64,000 nt of DNA, taken from Echinometra lucunter. Taxonomy: Eukaryota > Echinodermata > Echinoidea > Camarodonta > Echinometridae. The stretch covers positions 21,339,250 through 21,403,249 of the forward strand of contig CM057152.1 in the NCBI GenBank assembly GCA_029962745.1, written 5' to 3'. Position 1 is the stretch's first letter; each line of letters begins with the position of its first letter. The notes under the pieces were generated by a model that was given only the letters and a program-made list of their open reading frames with translations, was not told the DNA's origin and ran no database searches. Below are positions 26,122 to 32,857 of the stretch, in pieces. The position numbers and the translations under genes were made by a program.

Positions 26122-27453
26122 GAGATGAAAGGAACAATATATCCAAAGTTTCTGTTCCTCCATGGCTAAATATGCTAATAATAGGACTTTTTCTTCTCCA
26201 GCATTTCACAATAATAGAAATTTCCCTTGTTGAAGGAATCGTGATTACCATTCAACTCAATGACATACTCCTACACATAAAATGAATGGCAGGAAATAAA
26301 GAGACAATTAAATGATGTGATGTCTCTAGCCAGGGGCCGCACCAAGGTATTTTGATAGAGGGAAAGTATTTTTCTGTGCTATTATATAGTTGCATGACCC
26401 TTCCCTCTCTTCCCACACATACTTTTCTTTCTTTTTTTCTTTCTTTCTCCTAGATCATGTAGTGCTGCCCTGCCTCTAGCACCACTTATGTTAGTGATTA
26501 CAAAAAGAAAAAACATTGATATTCAATTCATCAACAAAATTTAAACAAAACACATTCTAAGTATTAAAGAAGATAATGTTAAAATCTTTTCTAACAAAGC
26601 ATTTGTTCATGAGTTCTATGACAAGAGTATTTAAATGAGTATTTGTGGCAGATGGATTTTGAATGTAAAGAAGTGTGAGTTATACGACAAGAGTTCTAAC
26701 TGAGTATCTGTGGCAGATGGATTTTGACAGTAAAGAAGAGTACTGTGCCGTCCCTGAGTTTTGCACCCCACACCTACACAAAATCAGTCACAGACATATA
26801 TATAAAGTAATTGTCACAGAAATGCCACCAAGCAGAGAAGAACGCAATACTCCACATATAGCCTTTTTTTCCCCCCCCTTCATTCCGCCACAGGTGGAAA
26901 AAGATGAATGGGATACAAATGGGAACGATGATGATGAATCGCTCTCAAGTCACTCTCGAGCCAGGCTTGAGTGAGTGTCACAGTTAGAAACGCATGACTG
27001 GGATTGCCATTAAAGGGCAATCTAATATAGGAAACAATCTCCAGTCATGCTTGTAGTCTGTTATCTCAATTAAGTATCAACACCTTACCATTATTGAATG
27101 AATAAAAGATCAACCACAATGGTATAATGATGATCTTGACATGCTATTCTGGATTGAATTGTCTGTCACTTTTGACAATAGAAAAGTAATGTTAATGTTT
27201 ATGTAATTGGGTTTCAAAGCATCGCATCTTAAAACCACAAATCCCACCTAAACCTTTTGCATTCATAAATTCAATAAATATCATGTCATAAATAAATATA
27301 GAATTTTAAAAAGATGATTGTGTGGTATTAAACTGCAGAAAATCATTTTTCAATTGGATTTTGGTTAAATTGAAGAAACAAAATGTACTTTTATTGATAA
27401 CTTACGCAGCCTGTAAAATTCTTGCATTCCAGTAGACACGCCTCCCAAGAATC
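6250..27453 (-). CDS. FN3-type receptor tyrosine kinase, 18 coding exons, 5' end missing
   Basis: Joining 18 exons (listed separately) gives 1038 codons with consistent phase at every junction. In order from the first residue seen: Cys-rich segment 1-27; FN3-like domains at about 28-115, 117-210 and 223-335; stalk; transmembrane helix 378-401 followed by YRRQR; tyrosine kinase 452-744; tail 745-1038. Kinase residues present: glycine loop GEGAFG 459-464, Lys501 (VAVK), Glu518 in helix C, HRDLAARN 611-618 (Asp613), DFG 631-633, activation-loop Tyr637, 639 and 644, and LPVKWM. It should therefore be an active type I membrane receptor kinase. The kinase insert is short (about 25 residues), while the segment between glycine loop and Lys501 is unusually long. 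At least seven N-glycosylation sequons lie in the ectodomain. Three FN3 domains plus an N-terminal Cys cluster resemble Torso; FGFR and VEGFR have Ig domains instead. Signal peptide and start codon are not in these exons. Confidence 0.92.
7615..7752 (-). CDS. RTK exon q: kinase C-lobe
   Basis: Encodes [20 protein letters not shown], then [13 protein letters not shown], the conserved C-lobe of receptor tyrosine kinases. Acceptor TTTTCAG, donor GTAAGA. Confidence 0.95.
8038..8125. repeat. Pentanucleotide microsatellite (AGAAT/AGAAC)n
   Basis: Imperfect five-base repeats, first GAATA then GAACA then AATAC types, in the intron between exons q and p. The surrounding 7920-8150 stretch is also compositionally biased. 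Confidence 0.85.
8208..8300. repeat. Dispersed repeat fragment shared with 51130-51230
   Basis: The run AACCCATAAGCAGCTTTAG and the following 60 bp (TTGTCTAATTGCACAAGCGC, GCTGCCGCTGTCGACT) are closely matched at 51130-51230. Only one end of the element is recognisable, so its type is open. Confidence 0.6.
8362..8576 (-). CDS. RTK exon p: catalytic loop, DFG and activation loop
   Basis: Carries VHRDLAARN (catalytic Asp), [18 protein letters not shown] (DFG and three activation-loop tyrosines) and [16 protein letters not shown]. The HRDLAARN form identifies a tyrosine rather than a serine/threonine kinase. In the later block MGDVW, glycine replaces the usual serine of SDVW. Acceptor AATACAG, donor GTAAGT. 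Confidence 0.96.
8673..9120. mobile_element. MITE with GGTATTCAATTCAATAC inverted ends, about 448 bp
   Basis: Left end CAGGGACGGTATTCAATTC, right end (reversed) CTGGGCCGGTATTCAATTC; similarity of the arms continues loosely inward through ACTTAG/TTTTACT motifs. Non-coding. It lies in the intron between exons p and o. Confidence 0.75.
9529..9633 (-). CDS. RTK exon o: kinase insert and helix E
   Basis: Thirty-five codons: a short kinase insert (about 20-25 residues, [14 protein letters not shown]) then [14 protein letters not shown], the helix preceding the catalytic loop. Phase 0 at both ends; acceptor TTGTAG, donor GTAAGA. Confidence 0.93.
10233..10417 (-). CDS. RTK exon n: kinase helix C to hinge
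   Basis: Encodes [19 protein letters not shown] (helix C with its conserved Glu), then SLLGCCT and the hinge [17 protein letters not shown]. These blocks are shared by FGFR/VEGFR/Torso-group receptor kinases. Acceptor TTAACAG, donor GTAGGA, phase 0 out. Confidence 0.95.
10685..10766. mobile_element. Small palindromic element (GAGCCAGAAG family, copy 1)
   Basis: Inverted ends GGGCCAGAAGGGTCTTTA and TAATACCCTCCTGGCTCT around a short centre. The centre, read in reverse, matches that of the second copy at 13668-13742 (CTCACATCnTTTTATAC). Confidence 0.65.
10828..10920 (-). mobile_element. 3' end fragment of a non-LTR retrotransposon
   Basis: Read on the minus strand the segment ends GGGGCCACCCTGTATAAATA followed by an (AAAT)n-like tail, the usual 3' terminus of CR1/RTE-like elements. 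No coding part remains. Confidence 0.6.
11095..11306 (-). CDS. RTK exon m: kinase N-lobe, glycine loop and catalytic lysine
   Basis: Contains [19 protein letters not shown], the glycine loop GEGAFGQV, and VVAVKML with the ATP-binding lysine. Between strands beta-2 and beta-3 lies an extra loop of about 20 residues ([20 protein letters not shown]) longer than in FGFR-type kinases. Acceptor GAACAG, donor GTGAGT. Confidence 0.93.
11919..12008. repeat. 22 bp minisatellite, about 4 copies
   Basis: Units of 21-22 bp of the form GAGTCAACTCACCTCCTCAA are repeated four times with few changes. They lie in the intron between exons m and l, just outside the MITE at 12020. Confidence 0.85.
12020..12356. 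mobile_element. TTAA-flanked MITE, 337 bp (TATACGATC family, copy 1)
   Basis: Flanked by TTAA on both sides (12016-12019, 12357-12360). Left end GTCCATCGCACGCTATACGA, right end reversed AGGCCTCCGCACATTGTACA. Direct-orientation relative at 32858-33260. It ends about 42 bp past the donor of exon l. Confidence 0.75.
12399..12672 (-). CDS. RTK exon l: stalk, transmembrane helix, juxtamembrane region
   Basis: Ninety codons. A Thr/Pro-rich stalk leads to a hydrophobic stretch ([19 protein letters not shown], about residues 378-401) and then the positive stop-transfer YRRQR, which sets type I orientation. The cytoplasmic juxtamembrane part holds [12 protein letters not shown] with two tyrosines that could be phosphorylated. 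Acceptor ATTAAG (weak pyrimidine tract), donor GTGAGC. Confidence 0.88.
12994..13480. mobile_element. TTAA-flanked MITE, 487 bp (AGGCATTGG family, copy 2)
   Basis: Flanks TTAA at 12990-12993 and 13481-13484; ends AGACACTGGTTAACATTGT and AGGCGTTGGCTAACTTTGT (reversed). Its interior is the reverse complement of the copy at 4774-5258 over nearly the full length. Confidence 0.85.
13668..13742. mobile_element. Small palindromic element (GAGCCAGAAG family, copy 2)
   Basis: About 75 bp with inverted ends GTCTGTTCAGAGCCAGAAG and, reversed, GTCTGTTTGGAGCCAGACG. It can fold into one hairpin. It lies about 20 bp into the intron after exon k. Confidence 0.75.
13764..13845 (-). CDS. RTK exon k: end of third FN3-like domain
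   Basis: Encodes [19 protein letters not shown], the final F-G strands, and the start of the membrane-proximal stalk. Acceptor ATACAG, donor GTATAT. A small palindromic element sits about 20 bp downstream of the donor. Confidence 0.85.
13907..13943. repeat. (AT)n microsatellite
   Basis: About 18 uninterrupted AT units in the intron between exons k and j. Confidence 0.95.
14813..14869 (-). CDS. RTK exon j: third FN3-like domain, E-F loop
   Basis: Nineteen codons, [19 protein letters not shown], with the classic FN3 'L-P-x-T-x-Y' motif. Phase 0 on both sides; acceptor CCAACAG, donor GTAAGG. Confidence 0.9.
15218..15625. mobile_element. MITE with AGGGTCAGTCCAT ends, 408 bp
   Basis: Left end AGGGTCAGTCCATGGGGTTG and right end, reversed, AGGGTCAGTCCATAGGGTTG are near-identical over about 20 bp. 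The interior is non-coding. The element occupies the intron side of exon i, starting about 20 bp past its donor. Confidence 0.8.
15646..15857 (-). CDS. RTK exon i: third FN3-like domain, N-terminal half
   Basis: Seventy codons with [12 protein letters not shown] (B strand and tryptophan) and [11 protein letters not shown] (C strand) of the third FN3-like domain. An NIS sequon is present. Acceptor AACACAG, donor GTGAGT. A 408 bp MITE (15218-15625) starts about 20 bp past this donor. Confidence 0.88.
16393..16471 (-). CDS. RTK exon h: end of second FN3-like domain and linker
   Basis: Starts LYGTDGCLE, the last strand of domain two, and leads into the basic linker [10 protein letters not shown]. 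Acceptor TTTCCCCAAG behind a strong pyrimidine tract, donor GTAAGT. Confidence 0.82.
16571..16977. mobile_element. MITE, 407 bp (CCCATAG family, copy B, inverted)
   Basis: Reverse complement of the element at 1754-2161 along its length. Left end CCAATAGAGGTACAGTGTCA, right end CTCTGTACTTCTATGGG. Flanks read ATAA on both sides, a one-base departure from TTAA. It lies in the intron upstream of exon h. Confidence 0.8.
18253..18930. mobile_element. G-run TIR element, about 680 bp
   Basis: Left end CCTGGGGGGGGGGTACTCAG and right end, reversed, CCCCGGGGGGATACTCAAGG; further inward both arms carry 'AAGGnTTTTCTnnAAAA' segments. TTGAAT occurs directly outside both ends, a likely target duplication. 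The interior (18400-18800) is more GC-rich but has no credible gene. It lies in the long intron between exons h and g. Confidence 0.75.
19129..19194 (-). CDS. RTK exon g: second FN3-like domain, E-F strands
   Basis: Twenty-two codons starting [18 protein letters not shown] and ending RFW, phase 0 on both sides. Acceptor after a long pyrimidine run ending TTCCAG; donor GTAGGT. Two glycosylation sequons (NGT, NET). Confidence 0.88.
19758..20040. mobile_element. MITE with about 65 bp inverted repeats, 283 bp
   Basis: Left arm contains TTTTTGGTGTCCCAGTTACA and the right arm holds its reverse complement; similarity runs from GTGATTCCAT at the edge for about 65 bp. Non-coding, in the intron between exons g and f. 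Confidence 0.8.
20350..20500. repeat. Imperfect inverted repeat with TGGGTACC blocks
   Basis: GTGGGTACCCAGC, GGTACCCACTTTGACGTCA and AGTGGGTACCCAG recur within 150 bp and can pair. It may be a decayed small element; type unknown. Confidence 0.45.
20873..20967 (-). CDS. RTK exon f: second FN3-like domain, middle
   Basis: Continues the second domain ([18 protein letters not shown] and C' strands) and ends DFDFE before the donor GTAAGT. The acceptor follows a T-rich run ending CAG. Phases match exons e and g. Confidence 0.88.
21460..22006. mobile_element. MITE with GTGACCAGGCACC inverted ends, 547 bp
   Basis: Left end GTGACCAGGCACCACAAAAC, right end reversed GTGACCAGGCACCACAAAAC: identical over the first 20 bp and similar to about 45 bp. 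It ends about 90 bp from exon e. No coding content. Confidence 0.85.
22100..22195 (-). CDS. RTK exon e: second FN3-like domain, start
   Basis: Encodes the LPPVDSS linker and [11 protein letters not shown], the conserved tryptophan/proline start of an FN3 domain. Acceptor CACTCAG, donor GTAAAC. Contains an NQT sequon. Confidence 0.88.
22902..23016 (-). CDS. RTK exon d: first FN3-like domain, C-terminal half
   Basis: Reads through to [16 protein letters not shown], the F-G strand signature of FN3 domains (aromatic, N.yG.S.yS). Acceptor TTTCCAG, donor GTAAGT, phase 0 in and 1 out. Confidence 0.88.
23690..23855. mobile_element. Short hAT-like MITE, 166 bp
   Basis: Ends CAATGGCATATCCAG and, reversed, CAGTGGCGTATCCAG. 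The CAGTGGCG start is typical of hAT elements. It lies about 80 bp past the donor of exon c. Confidence 0.65.
23937..24079 (-). CDS. RTK exon c: first FN3-like domain, N-terminal half
   Basis: Encodes the A to C strands of an FN3-like fold (VTLQWSDG is the B-C strand tryptophan signature) and ends LVNM before the donor GTATCA. The acceptor is CCAACAG. Contains a NAST glycosylation sequon. Confidence 0.85.
24441..25194. mobile_element. TIR element, 754 bp, with internal GTAACGTTAC motifs
   Basis: Perfect 14 bp inverted ends ATATGGGCAATTCC. Inside, the palindromic core GTAACGTTAC recurs: near 24463, 24640 and 24826, followed at 24840 by a variant GTCACGTTAC. Repeated internal palindromes are common transposase-binding sites in DNA transposons. 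A frame of 89 codons on the minus strand at its right side resembles nothing known. Confidence 0.75.
25325..25358 (-). CDS. RTK exon b: Cys-rich segment, 34 bp
   Basis: Very short exon reading [11 protein letters not shown] plus one base, acceptor GACAG and donor GTAAGT. Together with exon a it gives five cysteines in under 30 residues just ahead of the first FN3-like domain. The phase (0 in, 1 out) fits both neighbours. Confidence 0.75.
25437..26116. repeat. GA-rich tract with nested direct duplications
   Basis: Low-complexity GA/GAGA sequence. Within it, AATATGAAACAGAAGTTCAA plus about 85 bp recurs at 25567 and 25953, and GGAGAGGnAnGTTGGAGGAG recurs about 265 bp apart (25529, 25794). It ends in a pure (GA)n run at 26072-26116. 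Frames across it are composition artefacts. Confidence 0.85.
26323..26481. mobile_element. Short MITE with GGGGCnGCACCA end (copy 1)
   Basis: Starts CAGGGGCCGCACCAAGGTAT and ends with AGTGCTGCCCTGCCTCTAG, an inverted match of the start. The left part and the middle (ATAGTTGCATGACC) match 50228-50470. Confidence 0.6.
26618..26750. repeat. 65 bp tandem duplication
   Basis: GTGGCAGATGGATTTTGA and flanks occur twice, 65 bp apart, with few substitutions. Confidence 0.8.
27406..27453 (-). CDS. RTK exon a: Cys-rich N-terminal segment
   Basis: Sixteen codons, phase 0 on both sides, reading [16 protein letters not shown]. It is preceded by a long pyrimidine tract ending GTGCAG and followed by the donor GTAAGT. 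Three cysteines and an N-glycosylation sequon (NFT) show it is extracellular. It is the most 5' exon of the chain that could be linked; a missing upstream exon must end in phase 0 and supply the signal peptide. Confidence 0.75.
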
Positions 27454-29715
27454 CTGCACAAAAAAAGAGAAGAAATAATTGGATGTTCAGAAAAGACAAG
27501 TAGAATGTATTGAAAAAAAACACAACAAACCAGCCTATATCTATGTTCACTGAAATAGGTCACTAATACATCAAAATTTCTCTAACGAATAGCATTAGTG
27601 TTAATAGACATCAGCTACTGCAATCTGTTCTATTTAAATCTTAATGTTAAAAGAATCTGTATGAAGTATTCTACCACTTAATGCAGTAAAATGCTCAATC
27701 TCACCTTAAAAAAGCACATGATTTAATGAATGAAAGATCATGATAAGAGAGGGGAAGGGGGGGGGGACAAAATGCTGCCTATAAAGAATCAGGATGTCCT
27801 CTTCTCTATACGACTTTTTAGATCATTGATAAAGGTGTCCTGTGGGTTATTTATTTACCTAATTTCCTCATACCTAAATGACCCCCCTTGTCTCAAAGTA
27901 TAATTTAAATAAATTCTGCATTGTGAAATTCTCTCTCCTTTCAAGCTTGCCCTTCATAGCCTTAATCACCACAAGGAGAGATCCCAAAAGGTTAATTATT
28001 AATACTCTGCAATGACGACATTTGCATCTCATCAAGCCTGTTGGGATCTCAGTAACCATGGCAACAAGTCTTGCTGTGTGGGATTGATAGTGTCCCTGTA
28101 AAAGCATCTGTAACAGTAGCTGATGTAAGCAGCTGCAGGCATGTATGGAAGACATTCATGACAGAAAGTATTGACATTATTAGGAGAGATGCCAATTTGA
28201 TAAGCTGTTATTTAATCGGGACATCTTTCAGCTAATAGAAATATTAATATGCCATTCCTCATCATACAACAATTTATGACATGTTAACCACTGGAAATTG
28301 CTGAAAAATCACAAGGGAAAAATCTTCCATGTTGTAATAAAAAAAAAAACCTTCCATGTTGTAATAAAGAAAAAGATTGTGTCTTGTATGATGAAATTAT
28401 GATCAAAAACATTTCTTATTCTTTATATGACAACAATTCATAACAAGCTATAATTCTTTATGCTAAAGTAATGTAAATACACTGCAATGAGGAGAATACT
28501 TTCACAAAATAGTTGAAAAGTAGTGTAGGTTAGTTTACACTCTATGATACTGTCCTGATTTTGGGATCGAAAGAAAGAACCTTTACTTTTACATTTTCTG
28601 GATTCAGGCTTATATACATCTATACCTTTTCATAATAGTTTAGTGAGATGACAACTAGACAAAAGAAATTGTCCCTAAGTTATTGAAACTTTTCTTGACA
28701 AATATTGCATGTCACTTTCAATCAGAACTTTGCAATGAAAAATTAATCCTTTGCTACATCACAATAAATTCAATGGAAGACATGGCACATTTCCAAATAC
28801 TTTCCATTTCTCAAACAAATTTCTAGAATCATCTTTTCTCTCACGTGCTGCTTGAGGGTAAATTTGGTCTGTGTTGCTTGTTATAAAGAAATCTCATCAA
28901 CTTTGAAGGACACCATAAGAGATTACAGATATCAAAAGGACTCCATGAGAACGAAGATAGTAACTGACAGAACGAGCCCTGTAGGAAGGTCAACTGAAAG
29001 CTAAAGAGAAATTTCTTTTCATACCATCAAAGCCTAGTCTAGATGTCCCAAGGGTATCAAATTTATACTAAAATCAGAAACACACCTTCTAGAAACTTAT
29101 TAGCTTGTGAATGAGGTATCTTTTAAAAGCTTTTTAGCATACCCTGGAGAATAAAGTGATTGGGATCCCATGCTTCTACACATGCATGCCATAAAGTATG
29201 AACAAATAATATCAGTTTGTGTTGGATCAAAATGGACATCAGTGTCAAATTCTTTGAGGCCAGTCCCTCAACGATATGAGGTCTATAGGTAAAGTATTAA
29301 ATATTTCAGAATAGACGTTTACATTTTTTATTAAAATGGAATAATTTGGACTTTGTTTGTCATACATTTAAAGGGCAATCAAAAATAAATCTTGCTCCAC
29401 TTTTATTTGACACATAATTTGTTCCCAGATGTTGTGCCTGACAGTCTTGCCACCTGTAAGCTTGTTATTTCTTTGTTCCATGGTAACTTTTAATACATTA
29501 TTTATAGTGTGTGCAGTATCAATGAAGATAAATGTATCAATAAAACATTAAATCCTTTCTATGGGCAGTTATTTCTATGACCTAGACAGAGTTGGTCAAA
29601 GTGGTAGGGGTAATTTTCCTATTTACTAATTTTGTTCTATTTATCATCGTATCTCCTGTAACTTATAAGGAAAGTATGGAAAAGGTTTTAATTTCAGAAT
29701 AATACTCTTAGTGGC
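27454..29715. other. Upstream of last mapped RTK exon, no gene seen
   Basis: About 2.3 kb, probably intron of the receptor gene. The only structure is a short 27 bp direct repeat at 28324-28375. A cysteine-containing frame on the minus strand near 28000 lacks good splice sites. Confidence 0.4.
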
Positions 29716-29719
29716 TTAA

Positions 29720-30126
29720 CCCATTCGTGAAGGAATTATTTAAAGCCTAATTTGATCAGCTTTTATTCTTCAAATTGGCAACACCAACATTTTCGTTTTA
29801 TTGCTACATTTTTCTTATAAAACGTCATGTATCTGAAATGAATATAAATTGACAGAAATTATGATGAGAAGTCAAAAAGTTGCCAATTTGCAGGGGAAAA
29901 CGATGATTTTAAACTTTCTATCACATTGCCAATTTAAGGATTTTAATGCTTATTTTCCTTTGAAAATTTTTTAGCATCAAACAACGAATATTGACACAAC
30001 CAAAATGGGCACAGTTTGTGTAGAATTTTTTGCTCTTTCTGCTAATGTATTTGGTATGATTTTTAGGGCTTTGCATTAAAAGATATTAGGCCAAACCACA
30101 AAATGTGGACTTCTGTCACGAATGGG
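29720..30126. mobile_element. TTAA-flanked MITE, 407 bp (CCCAT family, copy C)
   Basis: Ends CCCATTCGTGA and, reversed, CCCATTCGTGACAG; TTAA on both sides (29716-29719, 30127-30130). Interior blocks TTGCCAATTTAAGGATTTTA and CTCTTTCTGCTnATGTAT are shared with the copies at 1754 and 16571, so it is a diverged member of the same family. Confidence 0.8.
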
Positions 30127-30960
30127 TTAAATCATTAAGATTTACTTACATAAATTTTCAATTTAATCTTTTTATTATTATTTTTGGCAGGGAAGGACAA
30201 GCCTGATTCAAATCTATCATTCCAATTCTGTAATCCCATCTACTGCATCATGCAAGTTCAATGCACTTTAAAAGCAAAGTACAAATTACTTTTACTCCAC
30301 TATACATCCCATTTGTCATTCCAACACTCTCTAAAACATAGCCACCGGTAGACTCCTCATTTAACTCCAGTCTACTGCATTCATTTATTTTTTCAATGAA
30401 TTAATGATGTATTACCACTGAATTGGGAAACAACTGAAATTTTGTATCTTCTATCTTGTATTCCGTATCAGCTTTGAACTCTTTAGGAAATGCGGCATAT
30501 TTTGAGGGTGAACCCGGGAACTCCAAAGCATTTAAAAAACAAATCTATCACCCCATCATCTAAATGTGATACAGACTCGAGTTTTTGTTTTTCTGTCGCA
30601 TACATTATCCTCTGCAAGGTGAGACAATGAATGATGAATGGCACTAGGGGTTTTCAAAAGCGTACAGTTTCTCTCCTGAGACGCATGATTGAAAGATATT
30701 TAGAATTGAAGTTGGCTTGCTGAAATGTGACCTCACCATCTGTTTTCTGCAAGACGGTTTGTATCGTTCACCCGATGCTGTTTAAATTTCAAATCACGAT
30801 CCACTTCAAAGGAAGCAGTTTAACGGGATATCATGTTCCATTTTTTCAGCAGGCGACTTAGACCTTGGCCCTCATCTATTTTAACACTGGCCCATGTCTT
30901 GATGTTTTGAAACTGAGAAGGCATCAATGGTTTTCCCCATCTCTGTACTGGGTGATGTTC

Positions 30961-31072
30961 GTTTATTCCGAAGGTTCGTTAATCCCAAAATGAAATAAGG
31001 TTCGTTAGTCTGAAAATAGCTAACGAACTAACGAACCTATTTCATTTTTGGACTAACAAACCTTCGGAATAC
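30961..31072. mobile_element. Foldback hairpin, TTCGTTA type
   Basis: Arms TTCCGAAGGTTCGTTAATCC... and ...GGACTAACAAACCTTCGGAA face each other around a short AT loop, with 45-50 bp paired. The motif GGTTCGTTAGT is repeated. Confidence 0.7.
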
Positions 31073-31484
31073 TGAACCTTATTTCGTTTTCGAATTACAC
31101 CGAATTTGAAAGCACTGTGTGTCAACCTGCTCCCCCCCCCCACCCTCCACCCCCGTTCCATAGACATGACTGTGTCACAGCAGAAAACACTCTGTCCCTC
31201 GGATAGGACTTCAAATGGTGGCTCTGTGTAGTGGAGAGAATCGCCACCATTCCATGTTAAGGACCCACAGCAATACACAAAGAAGAGAAGGGGAAACTGC
31301 AGTGCTGTGGTACATCTGCACATTCCATTCTGTTATAATGTACTGGAAGAAGAAACTCGGTCACAGTGATTAAGTTCACATTCCCCTCCCAGGTGTAGGT
31401 GATGCCAAGTACATGATACATGATGTACTGACAATGACAGTACATCATTTATTTGCATGAGTTTATTCATATCATCACATCATG

Positions 31485-31745
31485 CACTCTTACTTCTGTG
31501 GAGTCAAATTTGACTTGGAATGGCGTCAGCTGGGAGTCAACTCTATTCCGCGTTAAAGTGACTCGGATTCCAAATTAATTTGACTCGGAATGGTGTGGCG
31601 TCAACCGAGAATCGACTTAATTCGAGTAAAAGTAACTCCATTCCGAGTCAAATAAATTCGGAATTCAAGTCACTTTACTCAAAATAGAGTTGACTCCCAG
31701 CTGGTGCCATTCTGAGTCAAATTCGACTCTGCAGAAATCAAGAGT
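31485..31745. mobile_element. Foldback element with about 105 bp arms
   Basis: Arms from GGAGTCAAATTTGACTTGGA to ACTCGGAATGG on the left, mirrored on the right by CCATTCTGAGTCAAATTCGACTC. The GAGTCAA motif recurs many times inside the arms. The outer edges read ACTCTT and AAGAGT. Confidence 0.8.
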
Positions 31746-31761
31746 GTGTGTGTGTGTATGC

Positions 31762-31938
31762 GTAGGTATTTTGGTGCAGTGGTTTTTTTCACTTGCCTCT
31801 CTATCAAAGGATCGATGGTTCTTTTTGGCAAGACATTAATCCACATCTGCCTCTTTCATCCAGGTAATTAAAGTGAATACCTGGTAGGATGCAGAAGTCA
31901 CTTTGATCAGATAAGCACTAGCTGGAATGCTCCCCTGG
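31762..31938 (+). mobile_element. tRNA-derived SINE, 5' part
   Basis: An A-box-like head (GGTGCAGTGG), the remnant of a B-box (GGATCGATGGTTC), then GGCAAGACATTAATCCACAT and GAATACCTGGTAGGATGC, the body motifs of tRNA SINEs found in echinoderms. The element is interrupted by a foldback insertion at 31940-32090; its 3' part follows at 32091. Confidence 0.65.
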
Positions 31939-31939
31939 A

Positions 31940-32090
31940 CCCCAGTTCATAAAACTTGTTATCAAGAACATGGTGCAATAACTGTTACAAGCTACTGAAA
32001 TCCTTCCATCTGATTGGCTGAGAGCAAATGTGTCATGGGAATGTGGCAGTTAATACTGATAACAAGTTTTATGAAACATGTCGGGGCTCA
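31940..32090. mobile_element. Foldback MITE inside a SINE, about 150 bp
   Basis: Inverted ends GACCCCAGTTCATAAAACTT and TGATAACAAGTTTTATGAAA with CGGGGCTC at the right edge. The centre holds GATTGGCTGAGAG, also found in the element at 59524. Confidence 0.7.
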
Positions 32091-32225
32091 GAGTAGAGAA
32101 TGTGCACAGTAATGTGTGGAATAGTAACTGAATCCAGTGATTGGGGTAATATCAAAATAACTGTAAGCACTCTGGTCAGTTTAAAGCGCTTTATAAGAAA
32201 CTAGTACAAGTATCAGTATCATCTT
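32091..32225 (+). mobile_element. tRNA-derived SINE, 3' part
   Basis: Continues the SINE after the foldback insertion and ends TTTAAAGCGCTTTATAAGAA, the 3' terminus common to SINEs mobilised by CR1/L2-type elements. Confidence 0.55.
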
Positions 32226-32857
32226 ACCCCATATTGCCCCATTAATCAGGGGCTGCATCCCCCCCCCCCCCCCCGCCTATGATATATATCTCGAGGCAAG
32301 ATGCACTTAAATTGTTACTTACACCTTACAAAAATATCGAAAAATAGTAGGTTTTCAACAGTAAGATGAGAGAACTAGGAATATATTTCATGCTTAAAAT
32401 ACATTAGGTATTACAATTCAATCGAAGATCGGCTTTATAAGTTCTCATAGAGTCATGTACTTTACCGACCTTTTCTTGTTTCAAATCAATCGATGGAATT
32501 TAATCTATGTCTTTATACCCCATTTACATTAAATCTACCAGAGTTAACAGTGATCGTACAACACCATTCTCCACTGTTGAATGTAATTGAGTGCACTCTC
32601 CCAAACTTGTCTCGCAGCATGATATATGAACTTGCAATGTGCTCTTATTACAGAGTATACTTCACAATATAGTTTAAAAAGATCCTTTTCTGTATAAGAC
32701 TCCATTCCTGTAAAACCAGGTTCTTTTATAAATCAGTTTTGTTGCATTAAACAATACCCGATAAGAATTCAGTAAGTACTCCTCATGCATATTGTAACAA
32801 GATTTTAGCACAAGAATACCTGCTCCGCAGTCAAATTATCACTATGCTACATTCTAA

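Noticed and set aside
31042..31448. Two overlapping minus-strand frames, one starting with a signal-like peptide (MCRCTTALQFPLLFF)
   Set aside because: No donor in a phase that could join exon a, and the region is mixed with C-runs and a foldback hairpin.
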